Shown one piece after another: positions 26,366 through 35,598 of a stretch of 64,000 bases of DNA; positions within the stretch are counted from its first letter, which is position 1; each line of letters begins with the position of its first letter. Under the pieces are notes generated by a model, which was given only the letters and a program-made list of their open reading frames with translations, was not told where the DNA came from and did not search any database. The stretch spans positions 1 to 64,000 of the forward strand of contig CAJWBJ010000004.1 of assembly GCA_913020495.1 (NCBI GenBank), in the 5' to 3' direction. The position numbers and the translations under genes are program-made. Source of the stretch: an uncultured Oleiphilus sp. (GTDB taxonomy: Bacteria; Pseudomonadota; Gammaproteobacteria; Pseudomonadales; Oleiphilaceae).

Positions 26366-27369
26366 TACGCCCCCCTCAAAGACAACAGCATTCGCTGTAG
26401 TGTATTGATAGGTGCTTCCTGAGTCGTGACTTCAATGTAAGGTGCTTTAATACTGATACTTAAAGAAAGAAGGTGTTCTTTTTGCTTTGCTGCCCAATCT
26501 GCATAATTTTGGCGTACTGAATTTGACTGTGAGTCGATGACCAAGGTTTCATTTCCATCTGATACAGGGTAAAAGCCAGGAGGTGGAAGCTGTTCTTCTA
26601 TTGGGTCTAATGTACGTACCATTAATAGTTCATTATGTTTTGCTAGTCTGGTAAAAAGCTTTTCAGTGTCATTGTTAATATGTCTGAAGTCACTGATTAT
26701 AACAATCAGAGTCCCAGGCTTTGATAAACGAATTGTCTCAACTAAAGCATCATTAAAATGAAAAACAGATTCAGGAGGAGGCGTACTTATATTTAAAGAT
26801 TGATTGAAGTCACTTATAGTTTTCAATAAACGCATAATGCTTTTTCGATTTCTGGAAGGCTTTATTTCCTGATGGCCTTGCTCTGAAAAAACGATACCTC
26901 CCACTCTATCATTGTGCTCTAAAGCTGCCCAGGCAAATAATGAAGCTGTTTCGGCCGCTCGAACTGATTTAAATGTTAACTGGCTGCCAAAAAATTGTGA
27001 CTGGCTTTGGTCACAAAGTATTAACAACGGTCGTTCCCGCTCTTCATCAAACAGTTTAGTGTGTGGCTTTTGTCTTCGTGCTGTGACGCGCCAATCGATA
27101 CTACGGACATCATCGCCAGGCTGGTACATTCTTACTTCAGAAAACTCCATGCCACGCCCACGAAAACGTGAATAATGTAAGCCGGATTGTGGTCGACTGA
27201 CTCGTTTTGCTTTTGGAAGGCTTAAGTTTCGTACAGACCAGCGTAAAGCCATCAACTGTTTTAAGGTGCAGTATGGGCCAGTACAACCTGTATTGAAAAC
27301 TTCAGCAGGGTCACTTTGAGATTGAGTGCTTGAATTAGCGCTCAAGAAATCACTAACTCGTTTTAGCAT
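26365..27369 (-). CDS. DUF58 domain-containing protein
   Basis: A VWA-like cytoplasmic protein of the DUF58 family. The defining segment GRGMEFSEVRMYQPGDDVRSIDWRVTARRQKPHTKLFDEERERPLLILCDQSQSQ (shown here in part: YQPGDDVRSIDWRVTA) is present at ~residues 70-125, with the degenerate MIDAS around CDQSQSQ. Encoded immediately after the MoxR ATPase, as is the rule for this family, and TAATG-coupled to the DUF4381 gene. Likely a substrate or adaptor of MoxR. Confidence 0.92.
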   Translation of the reverse strand: MLKRVSDFLSANSSTQSQSDPAEVFNTGCTGPYCTLKQLMALRWSVRNLSLPKAKRVSRPQSGLHYSRFRGRGMEFSEVRMYQPGDDVRSIDWRVTARRQKPHTKLFDEERERPLLILCDQSQSQFFGSQLTFKSVRAAETASLFAWAALEHNDRVGGIVFSEQGHQEIKPSRNRKSIMRLLKTISDFNQSLNISTPPPESVFHFNDALVETIRLSKPGTLIVIISDFRHINNDTEKLFTRLAKHNELLMVRTLDPIEEQLPPPGFYPVSDGNETLVIDSQSNSVRQNYADWAAKQKEHLLSLSISIKAPYIEVTTQEAPINTLQRMLLSLRGA

Positions 27370-27393
27370 TGAATGAATCCAATCATCATAGAA

Positions 27394-28359
27394 TTAAGCT
27401 ACAGGAACACGGTGAATTAATTCATTAATGACCTGGTCAGTCGTGATGCCTTCCGCCTCAGCTTCAAAAGTGATGAGTATGCGATGACGATAAACATCAT
27501 GTAATACAGCACGCACATCATCAGGACTAACAAAGTCTTTTTGCTGTAACCAAGCATAAGCTCTTGCACAGCGATCCAGTGAAATCGTTCCTCGAGGACT
27601 AACACCGAAGTCAATCCAGCGCGCTAAATCTTCCCCATACTTTGCTGGTTGTCGAGTAGCCATAGTTAGGTGAACTAAATAATCTTCAACGGCGTCACTC
27701 ATATGAAGTTGATTGATTTCTTCGCGACCATCAAAAATAGCTTGTTGAGAAATTTTAGAGATAGTCTCTGTTATATTTGTATTTTGAGATTGCTCAGCTC
27801 GGGCTAGCTTTAAAATACTGTGTTCAGACTCTTGGTTAGGGTAATCAATTTTAACATGCATTAAAAAACGATCTAATTGTGCTTCAGGTAATGGGTAAGT
27901 ACCTTCTTGTTCAATCGGATTCTGGGTAGCCATGACTAGAAAGAGCTTGTCTAGAGGGAAAGTTTCTTTACCAACACTCACTTGCCGCTCACCCATTGCT
28001 TCAAGTAACGCTGATTGTACTTTTGCCGGAGCACGGTTGATTTCATCGGCAAGAATTAAATTGTGGAAGATAGGCCCCTTTTGAAAATGGAACATGCCTT
28101 CTTCTGCACGGTAAATTTCAGTACCGGTTACATCCGATGGCAATAAGTCAGGGGTAAACTGGATTCGCTGGAAATTTCCTTCAATTCGATCTGAAAGTTC
28201 TTTAATCGCTTTTGTTTTGGCTAAGCCTGGCGCACCTTCAACAAGTAAGTGGCCGTCTGCGAGTAAAGCGATGAGTAAACGCTCGACTAAATGATGTTGA
28301 CCAATAATTGCTTGGCTCAATGAATGATTTAATTCTTTAAATGCACTGCTTGATGTCAT
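27394..28359 (-). CDS. MoxR-family AAA+ ATPase
   Basis: First gene of the bat operon. Walker A is GAPGLAKT (~residue 40), Walker B ILADEINRA, followed by the MoxR-typical AKVQSALLEAMGERQVSVG and sensor 1 ATQNPIEQEGTYPLPEAQLDRF. The C-terminal lid carries SPRGTISLDRCARAYAW. About 321 aa is normal. MoxR ATPases act as chaperones that work with VWA proteins, five of whose relatives or partners follow on this strand. The promoter should be in the 195-base gap shared with the divergent glutamate dehydrogenase gene; no clear element picked out. Confidence 0.94.
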   Translation of the reverse strand: MTSSSAFKELNHSLSQAIIGQHHLVERLLIALLADGHLLVEGAPGLAKTKAIKELSDRIEGNFQRIQFTPDLLPSDVTGTEIYRAEEGMFHFQKGPIFHNLILADEINRAPAKVQSALLEAMGERQVSVGKETFPLDKLFLVMATQNPIEQEGTYPLPEAQLDRFLMHVKIDYPNQESEHSILKLARAEQSQNTNITETISKISQQAIFDGREEINQLHMSDAVEDYLVHLTMATRQPAKYGEDLARWIDFGVSPRGTISLDRCARAYAWLQQKDFVSPDDVRAVLHDVYRHRILITFEAEAEGITTDQVINELIHRVPVA

Positions 28360-28554
28360 GCCAATAAACTCGCTTATTTGTATGAAAAAATGTTGAAAAA
28401 ACGATTGTTTAATTTGGCTTTATGCCAAAAGGGTCGGATAAGTTAATAGATTGATTCTAAATAAGCAATTTCCTAACAATGAACTATTCTTAATTGAGTT
28501 ACAGAGCCAGCGAAACAAGCATAAAAACAAACTTATTGTCAGTGAGAGTTTTCA

Positions 28555-31500
28555 ATGAATCTAGTCGATACCCAAGATAGAAAGAAATTCGATGAACAAA
28601 TTAAAAATGCAATATATGAAGCTTTGCCTAAAAAAGATGCAGAATCAGTAGTTATATTTACAGATCAATTGTTTACAAGTCTTTTTCTTGATGAGTTTAA
28701 AGGGCGTCGTGTTACTGATGTATTGGGTTTAATTATTTCAGCATGGAAATTTGTTAGTGAGTTTGATGGTAAAAGTGCCAAAGTGGAGGTTTTTAACCCT
28801 AATTTAGAAGTTTCAGGGTGGCAGTCTTCACACACTGTTTTAATGGTCCTACAAAAAAATATGCCTTTTATTGTTGATTCCGTTCGCATGGAATTAAGTG
28901 CTAGAGAAATAAAAACGCACAGTATTCAATATTCCACATTCCGTTGTGAACGAAATGACTCTGGCGATGTAAGTAAATTCATAAAATCAGTTCAAAACGA
29001 AAACTTGCAATATGAAACACTTGTTTTTATTGAAATTGATAAACATGGTGACGAAGCTTCTGTCGAAAGCCTAAGGGAGGGGATTGCCGATGTTATGGAT
29101 GATGTGATGACGACGGTTGATGACTACCCTAAAATGCTTGAGCATTCAAAAAATAGTTGCTCTGAATTGTCTTCGATCAAAAGTAAACTATTTAATCATA
29201 ACGATATGCAAGAAGGTGCTGCATTTTTGGATTGGGTTACAGATGATCGATTTACTTTTCTTGGGTATGTGGAATATCAGTTAACAGCTAGTGGAAAAAA
29301 ACAACTTCTTGAGCCTGTGCCCGGCACTGAACTAGGAATATTAAAAGAGCATTTAGAGCAGCTTAAAGAAATAAGCTTAAGTGACGTGGCTAATAAATCT
29401 AAACAAAGTGTTTTGGATAAGCAGTTATTCACCTTTGCAAAGTCATCCAAGCGTTCAAGTGTTCATCGACCTGCATACCCTGATTATATAAGTGTTAAGA
29501 AATTTGATAAAAAAGGTAATGTGATCGGTGAACATTGCTTTTTAGGCTTATATACCGCTAAGGCTTATCACGAAAGCCCCAGCGAAGTACCTTTGTTACG
29601 GCAAAAAGTTAAGCAAGTTATTGAGCGCTCAGGTTTAAATTCATTTGATTATCGAGGTAAAGAGCTTGAACAGCTTTTAGGCGTTTACCCACGTGATGAG
29701 TTATTTCAGGTGAATGCGGATGAACTTTATAATGTAGTGATGGGGACACTTTTTATACAAGAAAGAAGGCAGACTCGATTATTTATGCGTGAAGATGCTT
29801 TTGGACGTTTTGTGACCTGTTTGATTTATGTACCACGTGATATTTTTAATACTAATTTACGTATCAAATTCCAAGAAATATTAATGAGTGATCTCAACGG
29901 TATTGATAGCGACTTCAATACCTATATTTCAGAATCCGTTTTAGCAAGAACACAAATTACAATTAAGATCGATCAGATAGAAGGCCGCGTATTAAATGTA
30001 GAAAAACTTGAACAAAAAATTATTGCAGTCGCACAGTCATGGGAAGATGACTTGGAAATTTCTCTTTTCGATACTTATGGTGAAGAGCAGGCCAATCAGT
30101 ATATCAATAAATACCGCAGTGCATTTTCATCAAGTTACCGTGAAGAATTTTCACCTCGTCGTGCATCGATAGATATCGAACACATAGAAAGTGTTGTAAA
30201 TGGTCAACAGCAACTTAGCATGAGTTTTTATCGTTCACTTGATGAAAATGATCAGGTTGTACATTTTAAATTATTTCATGCTGAACAGCCGGTCCCTTTA
30301 TCAGATGTCATGCCTATTTTTGAAAATATGGGGTTTCGTGTTATTGGTGAAAGACCCTACGAGACCTTGGATCGCGATGGTCATACTGTATGGCTGCATG
30401 ACTTCATGTTGACGACCACGACACGTCAATCAATTGATATAGAAAAAATACGAACACCTTTTGAAAACCTGTTTACCAAAGTTTGGCAAGGTGATGCAGA
30501 AAACGACAGCTTCAATCGTATGGTTATTGCTTCATATATGAATTGGCGTGAGATCGCAGTAATACGCTCTTATGCACGCTATATGCGCCAGATTCGAGTA
30601 AGCAACTCCCAAGACTTTATCTCAAACACGATTGTATCCAATGTTAAAATTTCGAAGTTGTTAATCCAATTATTTGAGTCGAGGTTCAACCCCTTATTAA
30701 ATAAACAGGTTAAGAAAGCAAACACAAATCAAGAAGCTCAAGAAACGCAATTTATTGAAGCATTAGACCAAGTACAAAACCTGACAGAAGACAAAATATT
30801 ACGTTTATATCTGGACCTGATTAAAGCAACAGTACGAACGAATTTCTATCAAAAAGATCATAATGGTGAAGATAAAAGTTATATTTCATTTAAATTTCAG
30901 CCTCGTTTAATCCCTAATGTACCGCTACCTGTGCCGATGTTTGAAATATTTGTTTACTCGCCACGAATCGAAGGTGTGCATCTACGAGGCGGTAAAGTCG
31001 CTCGTGGTGGCTTGCGCTGGTCGGACAGGTATGAAGATTATCGAACGGAAGTGCTTGGTCTGGTAAAAGCCCAGCAAGTCAAAAATGCGGTTATTGTACC
31101 TGTTGGTGCAAAAGGTGGATTTGTTGCTAAAAAGCTACCTAACACCGGGCGTGATGATTTTATGAATGAAGGTATATCTTGCTACCAAATTTTCATTACA
31201 GGGCTGTTGAATGTCACTGATAATCTGATTGAAGGAAAAGTGGTTAAACCAGAAAATGTCGTGTGCCATGATGAAGACGATTATTATTTGGTTGTTGCTG
31301 CAGATAAAGGAACGGCTACTTTTTCAGATATCGCGAATGAAATTTCATTAGATAAAGGTCACTGGCTAGGGGATGCCTTTGCCTCGGGCGGTAGTGTTGG
31401 TTATGACCATAAAAAAATGGGCATTACTGCTAAAGGGGCATGGGTTTCAGTCGAGCGACATTTTAGAGAGCTTGGACTCAATACAAAAACAACACCTTTT

Positions 31501-33414
31501 ACGACTATTGGAATTGGGGATATGGCCGGAGATGTATTTGGTAATGGCATGTTATTGTCACCTCATACAAAACTTGTTGCTGCATTTAATCATATGCATA
31601 TCTTTTTCGACCCAGACCCTGATCCACGAAAAAGCTTTGAAGAGCGTCAGCGTATTTTTGACTTGCCTCGCTCTAGCTGGGAAGACTATAACAGCAAATT
31701 AATTAGCAAAGGAGGGGGGATTTATTCACGGAATGCGAAATCAATTCCGTTAAATTCTGAGTTTCAAAAGTTCTTAGGCATTACAGATAAAAAATTAGCC
31801 CCCAACATGCTAATTAATGCGATTCTAAAAGCACATGCTGATTTGTTATGGGTAGGCGGGATAGGCACATATGTAATGGCTAGTTCAGAAACTCACGCTG
31901 ATGTTGGAGATAAAGCTAATGATGTATTGCGGATTACTGGTAATGAACTAAAAGTGAGAGTGGTCGGAGAAGGGGGCAACCTAGGGATGACTCAACTTTC
32001 GCGAATAGAATACAGCCAGCATGGGGGACGTCTCAATACAGACTTTATTGATAATGCGGCCGGAGTTGACTGTTCAGATCATGAAGTGAATATCAAAATT
32101 TTATTAAATGAAATATTAGTCAATGGCGATTTAACTGAAAAGCAAAGAAATAAACTTTTAGTGAGTATGACAGACTCGGTTTCAGACCTAGTGTTAAAAA
32201 ATAACTATCGTCAAACTCAAGCGATTAGTATTGCAACAAATGAAGCACTATCCAGGACTGAAGAATATAGACGACTAATAAATTCAATGGAATGTGCAGG
32301 GAAGCTCAATAGAGCTTTAGAGTTTTTACCAGCAGATGATATTATTACTGAAAGAAAAGTAACTGGCTGCGCGTTCACTCGGCCAGAGTTATCGGTACTG
32401 ATTTCATATGTTAAAGGTGATCTTAAAGAGGAGCTAATTAACTCTGAATTACCTGATAATCCAAGTTTAGCTGGTGAAATAGAGTGCGTATTCCCTCAGC
32501 AAATAGTAAAAAAATATCATAAAGAGCTGCATGGACACCGCTTACGTCGAGAGATTATTTCGACTCAGATTGCAAATGACATGGTTAATCACATGGGAAT
32601 TACATTTGTAGAGCGATTGAAACAATCTACGGGGGCGTCAACTTCAGCCATAGCGCTCGCATATATAATTGCCAGAGATGTTTTCCGGTTAGATTATTGG
32701 TGGGAATCAATTGAAGCCTTGGATTATACGGTTTCAAGTGAGCTACAAATTAATATGATGTCGGAATTAATGAGTTTAATGCGACGCGCATGCCGTTGGT
32801 TAATTCGAAATAGACGAAGTGAATTAAAGGTCGTCGGAAATATGGAAGCCTTTGAAAAAGGCATTGCCAAAATTTCAAAGGCATTGCCAAATTATCTGAA
32901 TGGAAGTACTAAAGAAGTTTGGCAAAATAAACGCGACTCATTAGTAAAACAAGGAGTACCAGATGAAATTGCCGCCACGGTAGCTGGTGCAAGACATCTA
33001 TATGCTGCATTGGGAATCATTGAAGCACGGGAGTCAAGTGAAAGCTCTTTAGACATGGTCGCAAATGTTTATTATGTGTTAGGAAACCGCCTTGATCTAA
33101 CATGGTTTGGTCAACAAATTAATACCCTGACACCCCTGACTCATTGGCAAGCGCTAGCTAGAGAAGCTTTTAGGGAAGATTTAGACTGGCAGCAACGGGC
33201 TTTAACCGTTGGGTTGTTAAAACTAAAAGATGCGCCTAAAGATATAGAGAAAAGAATTGATCTCTGGATGGATCAGCATAAAGAGCTTGTGATGCGCTGG
33301 CATCAAACGCTCACAGAGTTCAAAGCAACAGAAGATGCTGAGTTTTCGATGTACTCTGTCGCCTTGAGAGAGTTACTGGATCTGGCACAAAGTACAGTTC
33401 ACGCTGGACAATGA
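28555..33414 (+). CDS. gdhB: NAD-specific glutamate dehydrogenase, large (~180 kDa) type
   Basis: Deaminates glutamate to 2-oxoglutarate with NAD+, feeding amino-acid carbon into the TCA cycle. The 1619 aa match the L-GDH180 family. N-terminal ~700 residues contain ACT-like regulatory domains (HTVLMVLQKNMPFIVDSVRMEL, RLFMREDAFGRFVTCLIYVPRD). The catalytic core (~800-1250) has the glycine-rich GGKVARGGLRWSDRYEDYRTEVLGLVKAQ segment (in part), the active-site Lys context VPVGAKGGFV, and the dinucleotide-binding stretch GIGDMAGDVFGNGML. The C-terminal helical domain is complete. GAGAG precedes the ATG. Monocistronic, divergent from the bat operon. Confidence 0.95.
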   Translation: MNLVDTQDRKKFDEQIKNAIYEALPKKDAESVVIFTDQLFTSLFLDEFKGRRVTDVLGLIISAWKFVSEFDGKSAKVEVFNPNLEVSGWQSSHTVLMVLQKNMPFIVDSVRMELSAREIKTHSIQYSTFRCERNDSGDVSKFIKSVQNENLQYETLVFIEIDKHGDEASVESLREGIADVMDDVMTTVDDYPKMLEHSKNSCSELSSIKSKLFNHNDMQEGAAFLDWVTDDRFTFLGYVEYQLTASGKKQLLEPVPGTELGILKEHLEQLKEISLSDVANKSKQSVLDKQLFTFAKSSKRSSVHRPAYPDYISVKKFDKKGNVIGEHCFLGLYTAKAYHESPSEVPLLRQKVKQVIERSGLNSFDYRGKELEQLLGVYPRDELFQVNADELYNVVMGTLFIQERRQTRLFMREDAFGRFVTCLIYVPRDIFNTNLRIKFQEILMSDLNGIDSDFNTYISESVLARTQITIKIDQIEGRVLNVEKLEQKIIAVAQSWEDDLEISLFDTYGEEQANQYINKYRSAFSSSYREEFSPRRASIDIEHIESVVNGQQQLSMSFYRSLDENDQVVHFKLFHAEQPVPLSDVMPIFENMGFRVIGERPYETLDRDGHTVWLHDFMLTTTTRQSIDIEKIRTPFENLFTKVWQGDAENDSFNRMVIASYMNWREIAVIRSYARYMRQIRVSNSQDFISNTIVSNVKISKLLIQLFESRFNPLLNKQVKKANTNQEAQETQFIEALDQVQNLTEDKILRLYLDLIKATVRTNFYQKDHNGEDKSYISFKFQPRLIPNVPLPVPMFEIFVYSPRIEGVHLRGGKVARGGLRWSDRYEDYRTEVLGLVKAQQVKNAVIVPVGAKGGFVAKKLPNTGRDDFMNEGISCYQIFITGLLNVTDNLIEGKVVKPENVVCHDEDDYYLVVAADKGTATFSDIANEISLDKGHWLGDAFASGGSVGYDHKKMGITAKGAWVSVERHFRELGLNTKTTPFTTIGIGDMAGDVFGNGMLLSPHTKLVAAFNHMHIFFDPDPDPRKSFEERQRIFDLPRSSWEDYNSKLISKGGGIYSRNAKSIPLNSEFQKFLGITDKKLAPNMLINAILKAHADLLWVGGIGTYVMASSETHADVGDKANDVLRITGNELKVRVVGEGGNLGMTQLSRIEYSQHGGRLNTDFIDNAAGVDCSDHEVNIKILLNEILVNGDLTEKQRNKLLVSMTDSVSDLVLKNNYRQTQAISIATNEALSRTEEYRRLINSMECAGKLNRALEFLPADDIITERKVTGCAFTRPELSVLISYVKGDLKEELINSELPDNPSLAGEIECVFPQQIVKKYHKELHGHRLRREIISTQIANDMVNHMGITFVERLKQSTGASTSAIALAYIIARDVFRLDYWWESIEALDYTVSSELQINMMSELMSLMRRACRWLIRNRRSELKVVGNMEAFEKGIAKISKALPNYLNGSTKEVWQNKRDSLVKQGVPDEIAATVAGARHLYAALGIIEARESSESSLDMVANVYYVLGNRLDLTWFGQQINTLTPLTHWQALAREAFREDLDWQQRALTVGLLKLKDAPKDIEKRIDLWMDQHKELVMRWHQTLTEFKATEDAEFSMYSVALRELLDLAQSTVHAGQ

Positions 33415-33449
33415 GAGATTGGTCTAAACTCTAATACACCTCAATAACA

Positions 33450-33481
33450 AGCCATTCCAACAAGGAAAAGCTGGAATGGCT
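33450..33481. terminator. Hairpin between convergent gdhB and HIS6-type gene
   Basis: A perfect 10-bp stem (AGCCATTCCA / TGGAATGGCT) with a 12-nt loop sits 36 bases after the gdhB stop and 68 bases before the stop of the convergent gene. There is no strong T-tract on either strand, so it may be a bidirectional or Rho-assisted terminator rather than a textbook intrinsic one. Confidence 0.5.
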
Positions 33482-33548
33482 CATTGGATTAATGCTGACT
33501 AGCAGGTCTATTCAGGAATAAATTGTTGAAAAGGGTCGTTGAGTGGTT

Positions 33549-34313
33549 CTACTTTAAAGTTGTTCTATTCCAGGCGACACATTCTTCAAGGGTTATTCCT
33601 TTACCACCAAAAATATCAAGCGCACTCCCTATCGTTAAATCAACCTTACCTTTCGATAACTGGTTAACTAATTCAAGATCGTCTTGAGAGCGAGCTCCGC
33701 CAGCATAAGTTACTGGTATGGTGGCAATATCCCCTAGTAATGTCACCAGATCTTGGTCGATTCCATTTTGTAAACCTTCAACATCCGCAGCATGAACCAA
33801 AAACTCTGAGCAATGGTTTGCTAGCTCTCTTAATGTTTTTTCATTAATTTGAGTTTCAGTGATTGTTTGCCATCTATCTGTCGCAATGTTCCAGCCTGAT
33901 TCCGTACGTCGGCAGCTTAAATCAAGCACCAGTCGGTTAGAGCCGGTTTCGCGCTTAATGGTTTCTAGTTTATTTGCTGAAAGCTGGCCGTCCTCAAACA
34001 AATAGGATGTAACGATGACATGAGAGGCACCTGCTTCTAAGAATTCAAAAGCATTTTCGTTGTTTATACCTCCACCAAATTGCAGGCCATTTGGCCATGT
34101 TGCTAGAGCTTTAAAAGCCTCTTCTTTGTTACCTTTCCCTAATGCAATTACATGACCGCCAGTAAGGTTTTCAGCTCTATAAAGTTTGGAGTAATGAGCA
34201 GCATCATAAGGGCTTATATAATTAGTATCGGCACCTTCTTCACTCAGGCTACCGCCAATTATTTGTTTAACTTTACCTTGGTGTAAATCAATACAGGGGC
34301 GAAATTGAGTCAA
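33549..34313 (-). CDS. Eukaryotic-type HisA (HIS6-like) phosphoribosylformimino-5-aminoimidazole carboxamide ribotide isomerase
   Basis: Predicted to catalyse the ProFAR to PRFAR Amadori isomerisation of histidine biosynthesis. The sequence follows the plant/fungal HIS6 pattern (TIGR02129) rather than bacterial HisA: FRPCIDLHQGKVKQIIGGSL at the N-terminus, then GGHVIALGKGN, LQFGGGINNENAFEFLEAGASHVIVTS, LVLDLSCRR, TDRWQT, FLVHAADVEGLQNGIDQDLV and IPVTYAGGARSQDDLELV (each quoted in part). The active-site Asp9 equivalent is in CIDLHQG and the second Asp in LVHAADVEG. Stand-alone, with no his genes nearby. Whether it is the only HisA in the genome or has another role cannot be told here. Confidence 0.85.
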   Translation of the reverse strand: MTQFRPCIDLHQGKVKQIIGGSLSEEGADTNYISPYDAAHYSKLYRAENLTGGHVIALGKGNKEEAFKALATWPNGLQFGGGINNENAFEFLEAGASHVIVTSYLFEDGQLSANKLETIKRETGSNRLVLDLSCRRTESGWNIATDRWQTITETQINEKTLRELANHCSEFLVHAADVEGLQNGIDQDLVTLLGDIATIPVTYAGGARSQDDLELVNQLSKGKVDLTIGSALDIFGGKGITLEECVAWNRTTLK

Positions 34314-34393
34314 AAGAACCTCTAGCTAGTGTTGTTAAATATTTTATTGACGATGACTATAATTCAAGTAGCGTCATTATAACGAAAATGATG

Positions 34394-34424
34394 ACTTATA
34401 ATAGAATACCTACCTATTATAAGT
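34394..34424. promoter_or_regulatory. Perfect 11-bp inverted repeat in divergent promoter region
   Basis: ACTTATAATAG and CTATTATAAGT flank a 9-nt spacer midway between the divergent HIS6-type and efpL genes. Each arm contains a TATAAT-like string, so the palindrome overlays possible -10 elements on both strands and could be an operator. Binding protein unknown. Confidence 0.45.
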
Positions 34425-34522
34425 GTTAACTTCCCAAGAATATAAACTTCCTATTTAAGGTTACCAATAGTGTAAATTCCTGATTATAATGACTGAAAAT
34501 TCTTACTCTGGAGCCAAATATA

Positions 34523-35098
34523 ATGCCAAAAGCAAGTGAAATAAAAAAGAATACGGCGGTCGAAATTAACGGCGAAGCCTATATTGTTCGAGATATCGAG
34601 CGTTCTGTTCCACAAGGGCGTGCCGGCGGAAGCATTTATCGTATGCGTCTATATAATGTGGCAACCAATCATAAGAAAGATGAGACCTATAAAGATTCAG
34701 ACATGCTGACCTTAGCCGATTTAAACCGTCGAGCAGTAACCTTCTCATACTCCGACGGCGATGAATATGTATTTATGGACAGTGAAGATTATTCATCATA
34801 CAGTCTTGATAAAGAAGCAATAGCAGATGAATTATTATTCGTTAGTGAGGATTCACAAGGTCTGTTGGTCGTGATAGTTAATGATGCACCGGTTGCACTT
34901 GACCTGCCTTCTACTGTTGAACTTGAAATAGTAGAGACTGACCCTTCTTTGAAAGGCGGTTCCGCTACAGCTAGAACCAAGCCAGCAATTCTTTCAACCG
35001 GTTTAACGGTACAGGTGCCAGAGCATATCTCAACAGGCGAAAGAATTAGAATTAACGTAGAAGAGCGTAAATTCACAGGACGTGCCGAATCTAAATAG
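34523..35098 (+). CDS. efpL: Elongation factor P-like protein EfpL (YeiP)
   Basis: Paralogue of EF-P that helps ribosomes through polyproline and other difficult motifs. It matches E. coli YeiP over its full 191 aa: [18 protein letters not shown], then the acceptor-loop region [50 protein letters not shown] (in part), [24 protein letters not shown] (in part) and [20 protein letters not shown] (in part). The loop has Arg rather than the modified Lys of EF-P, as in other EfpL proteins. GGAG precedes the start by ~9 nt. A hairpin follows the stop. Confidence 0.93.
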   Translation: MPKASEIKKNTAVEINGEAYIVRDIERSVPQGRAGGSIYRMRLYNVATNHKKDETYKDSDMLTLADLNRRAVTFSYSDGDEYVFMDSEDYSSYSLDKEAIADELLFVSEDSQGLLVVIVNDAPVALDLPSTVELEIVETDPSLKGGSATARTKPAILSTGLTVQVPEHISTGERIRINVEERKFTGRAESK

Positions 35099-35136
35099 GA
35101 TAAAATAAAGTCCTGCTTAGTCTGTATGCAGCATGT

Positions 35137-35173
35137 AGAAGGGAGTCAGGCAATAACCCCTTCTCATCCTTTT
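35137..35173 (+). terminator. Possible intrinsic terminator of efpL
   Basis: A 7-bp stem (AGAAGGG / CCCTTCT) with a 14-nt loop, followed by CATCCTTTT, 38 bases after the efpL stop. The T-tract is interrupted, so this is a moderate candidate. Confidence 0.45.
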
Positions 35174-35316
35174 ACGTAGTTTTTATGATAACTTAAATTG
35201 TTGAGCAGTATTCGGAATGTATATTTAAGTTAGGTGGATATTTCTTACAAGGTAAAGTCGCTATCGAAGATGACTTTAGGCTTTAAAGTATGGATACATT
35301 AAGTTTAAACGTTAGA

Positions 35317-35486
35317 AACAAGAAAGCCCCGTGAATCACGAGGCTAATCTGTATATCCTTATCGCTAATCCTTAGCTTGAACCTATTTCCTTGTATACTC
35401 ATTCCTTATGAGTATGAATCCATTTCCCATCATCCTTAATAGCCATTTCCTTATTGGCATATCCTTTGTTCCCTGCTGTCCTAGCA
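35317..35486 (-). ncRNA. Candidate CsrB/RsmY/RsmZ-family regulatory RNA (CsrA/RsmA sponge)
   Basis: On the minus strand, eleven GGA trinucleotides occur in ~126 nt (plus-strand TCC between 35356 and 35481), most as AAGGA or AGGA. Four are displayed in hairpin loops: GCU-aggac-AGC at the 5' end, GCCA-auaaggaaa-UGGC, AUACUCAU-aagga-AUGAGUAU, and GCUA-aggau-UAGC. This is the architecture of RNAs that titrate the translational regulator CsrA/RsmA. A terminator hairpin with a T-rich tail ends the RNA near 35318. A TATACT -10 box at 35493-35498 predicts a start near 35486, giving ~170 nt, and a GacA-type palindrome lies ~68 bp upstream. The gene overlaps no ORF. Seen: motifs, hairpins, terminator. 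Inferred: function. The csrA gene itself is not in this window. Confidence 0.82.
35318..35345 (-). terminator. Intrinsic terminator of the Csr-type RNA
   Basis: Read on the minus strand, AGCCTCGTG and CACGGGGCT pair over nine positions (one T-G wobble) around an ATT loop, followed by TTCTTGTTT. No comparable T-tract exists on the plus strand, which fixes the orientation. Confidence 0.72.
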
Positions 35487-35492
35487 ATACGG

Positions 35493-35520
35493 AGTATAAT
35501 AATGAGAGTGGTATGATAAA
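35493..35520 (-). promoter_or_regulatory. Predicted promoter of the Csr-type RNA
   Basis: Minus strand: a TATACT -10 element (35493-35498) with a poor -35 (TTTATC, 16-bp spacing). A good -10 with a weak -35 is what one expects of an activator-dependent promoter, consistent with the palindrome further upstream. Confidence 0.55.
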
Positions 35521-35540
35521 TATAGAGACGATGACTGAAG

Positions 35541-35566
35541 CTTATGTGAGAGATATCGCACATAAG
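35541..35566. promoter_or_regulatory. Putative GacA/UvrY/VarA binding palindrome (UAS) of the Csr-type RNA
   Basis: CTTATGTG and CACATAAG form a perfect 8-bp inverted repeat. The central 18 bp, TGTGAG-AGATAT-CGCACA, fits the known GacA-family upstream activating site TGTAAG-N6-CTTACA with a few changes. Its centre (~35553.5) is about 68 bp from the predicted start, the usual position for this site before rsmY, rsmZ and csrB genes. It lies 32 bases beyond the stop of the upstream minus-strand gene. Confidence 0.68.
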
Positions 35567-35598
35567 TTAGGTTCGTGAATGATATGTTGATTAACAGA

